Shown: positions 41,201-41,319 of the stretch, one piece after another
Layout: each line of letters starts with the position of its first letter
How positions within the stretch are numbered: position 1 is the first letter of the stretch
Assembly: GCA_900557045.1 (NCBI GenBank)
Contig: USQY01000008.1
Location: forward strand, 1 to 41,319
Reading direction: 5' to 3'
DNA from: an uncultured Clostridium sp.
GTDB taxonomy: Bacteria; Bacillota; Clostridia; TANB77; CAG-508
Length of the DNA: 41,319 nt
Program-made: the position numbers and the translations under genes
Notes under the pieces: model-generated
Seen by the model: only the letters and a program-made list of their open reading frames with translations
The model's database searches: none
What the model was told of the DNA's origin: nothing

Positions 41201-41229
41201 ATAATACTACATTTTGTATTATTTGTCAA
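41201..41229 (-). promoter_or_regulatory. Promoter of infC-rpmI-rplT
   Basis: Perfect TTGACA (41229-41224) and TATTAT (41206-41201), 17-bp spacer, minus strand. Confidence 0.75.
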
Positions 41230-41285
41230 TAGCTTTTCATTGATTTTTATCATTTTTGCATTAAAGTAGATTGTAAAAGTAAAAT

Positions 41286-41318
41286 AAACTTAAATATATA
41301 AATAATATATTTAAGTTT
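41286..41318. terminator. 14-bp perfect hairpin at the window edge
   Basis: AAACTTAAATATAT (41286-41299) and ATATATTTAAGTTT (41305-41318) with a 5-nt loop, running into T at the edge. It probably ends the transcript of a gene just outside the window. Confidence 0.55.
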
Positions 41319-41319
41319 T

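Noticed and set aside
41068..41253. 61-codon minus-strand frame upstream of infC
   Set aside because: It overlaps the infC promoter and the L20-type leader, has no ribosome site and resembles no protein.

Overview
The window is strongly AT-rich and comes from an endospore-forming low-GC Bacillota, most like an uncultured gut Clostridia. It carries spore genes (cotJA-cotJB-cotJC, spoVAD-spoVAE, a spore photoproduct lyase relative), a Firmicutes-type LexA, a family II pyrophosphatase, an LTA-synthase-like protein, RqcP, and L20/L21 leaders. Most genes are ordinary chromosomal housekeeping genes with clear Shine-Dalgarno sites and sigma-A type promoters. There is no prophage, CRISPR array or insertion sequence.

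Layout. 1-1340: cysS (minus, C-terminus beyond the edge). 1527-2669: ppaC. 2746-5636: an AMP-forming acyl-CoA ligase and an SPL-family radical SAM enzyme (minus). 5869-7398: the cotJ spore-coat operon. 7459-17772: minus-strand genes for an LTA-synthase-like enzyme, pyruvate kinase, glycogen phosphorylase, an MgtA-type ATPase and a monofunctional peptidoglycan glycosyltransferase. 17804-18490: a small accessory spot with a nuclease-like gene remnant, a LexA-box-like site, a tRNA-Tyr gene interrupted by a group I intron, an 18-bp inverted repeat and a CAU tRNA. 18666-24055 (minus): an unknown coiled-coil protein, a second acyl-CoA ligase, an MreB homologue, a small membrane-anchored protein and lexA. 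24144-27521 (minus): trpS-obgE and rplU-rpmA. 27575-28507: two unrecognised plus-strand genes. 28511-33999 (minus): rqcP, a COG2509-type flavoprotein and dnaE. 34104-35618: spoVAD-spoVAE. 35746-37458 (minus): a DUF975 protein and a frameshifted M19 dipeptidase. 37498-39773: recQ, also interrupted by a frameshift. 39894-41229 (minus): infC-rpmI-rplT behind an L20-type leader.

Main discovery. The tRNA-Tyr(GTA) gene is split inside its anticodon, between positions 35 and 36, by a compact 222-nt group I intron. Helices P1, P2, P3, P4, P6, P7, P8 and P9, and a P10 exon alignment, can all be read directly. Beside it lies a 32-codon open frame that looks like the amino end of a PD-(D/E)XK endonuclease of the type known from a cyanobacterial tRNA intron. 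Its own ribosome binding site and a perfect GAAC-N4-GTTC box precede it.

Other notable points: an SPL homologue without the hydrogen-donor cysteine; Cys-rich extensions on all three CotJ proteins; an L27 lacking the cleavable Firmicutes extension together with local absence of its protease gene; a lexA promoter built into the obgE terminator; a short leader peptide ahead of trpS; an AUU-started infC; and two single-base frameshifts within 400 bp of each other.

How the genes work together: the cotJ, spoVA and SPL-like genes serve the spore. The mreB, glycosyltransferase and LTA-synthase-like genes serve the envelope. Translation genes (cysS, trpS, infC, L20, L35, L21, L27, obgE, rqcP, tRNAs) and replication/repair genes (dnaE, recQ, lexA) make up most of the rest.
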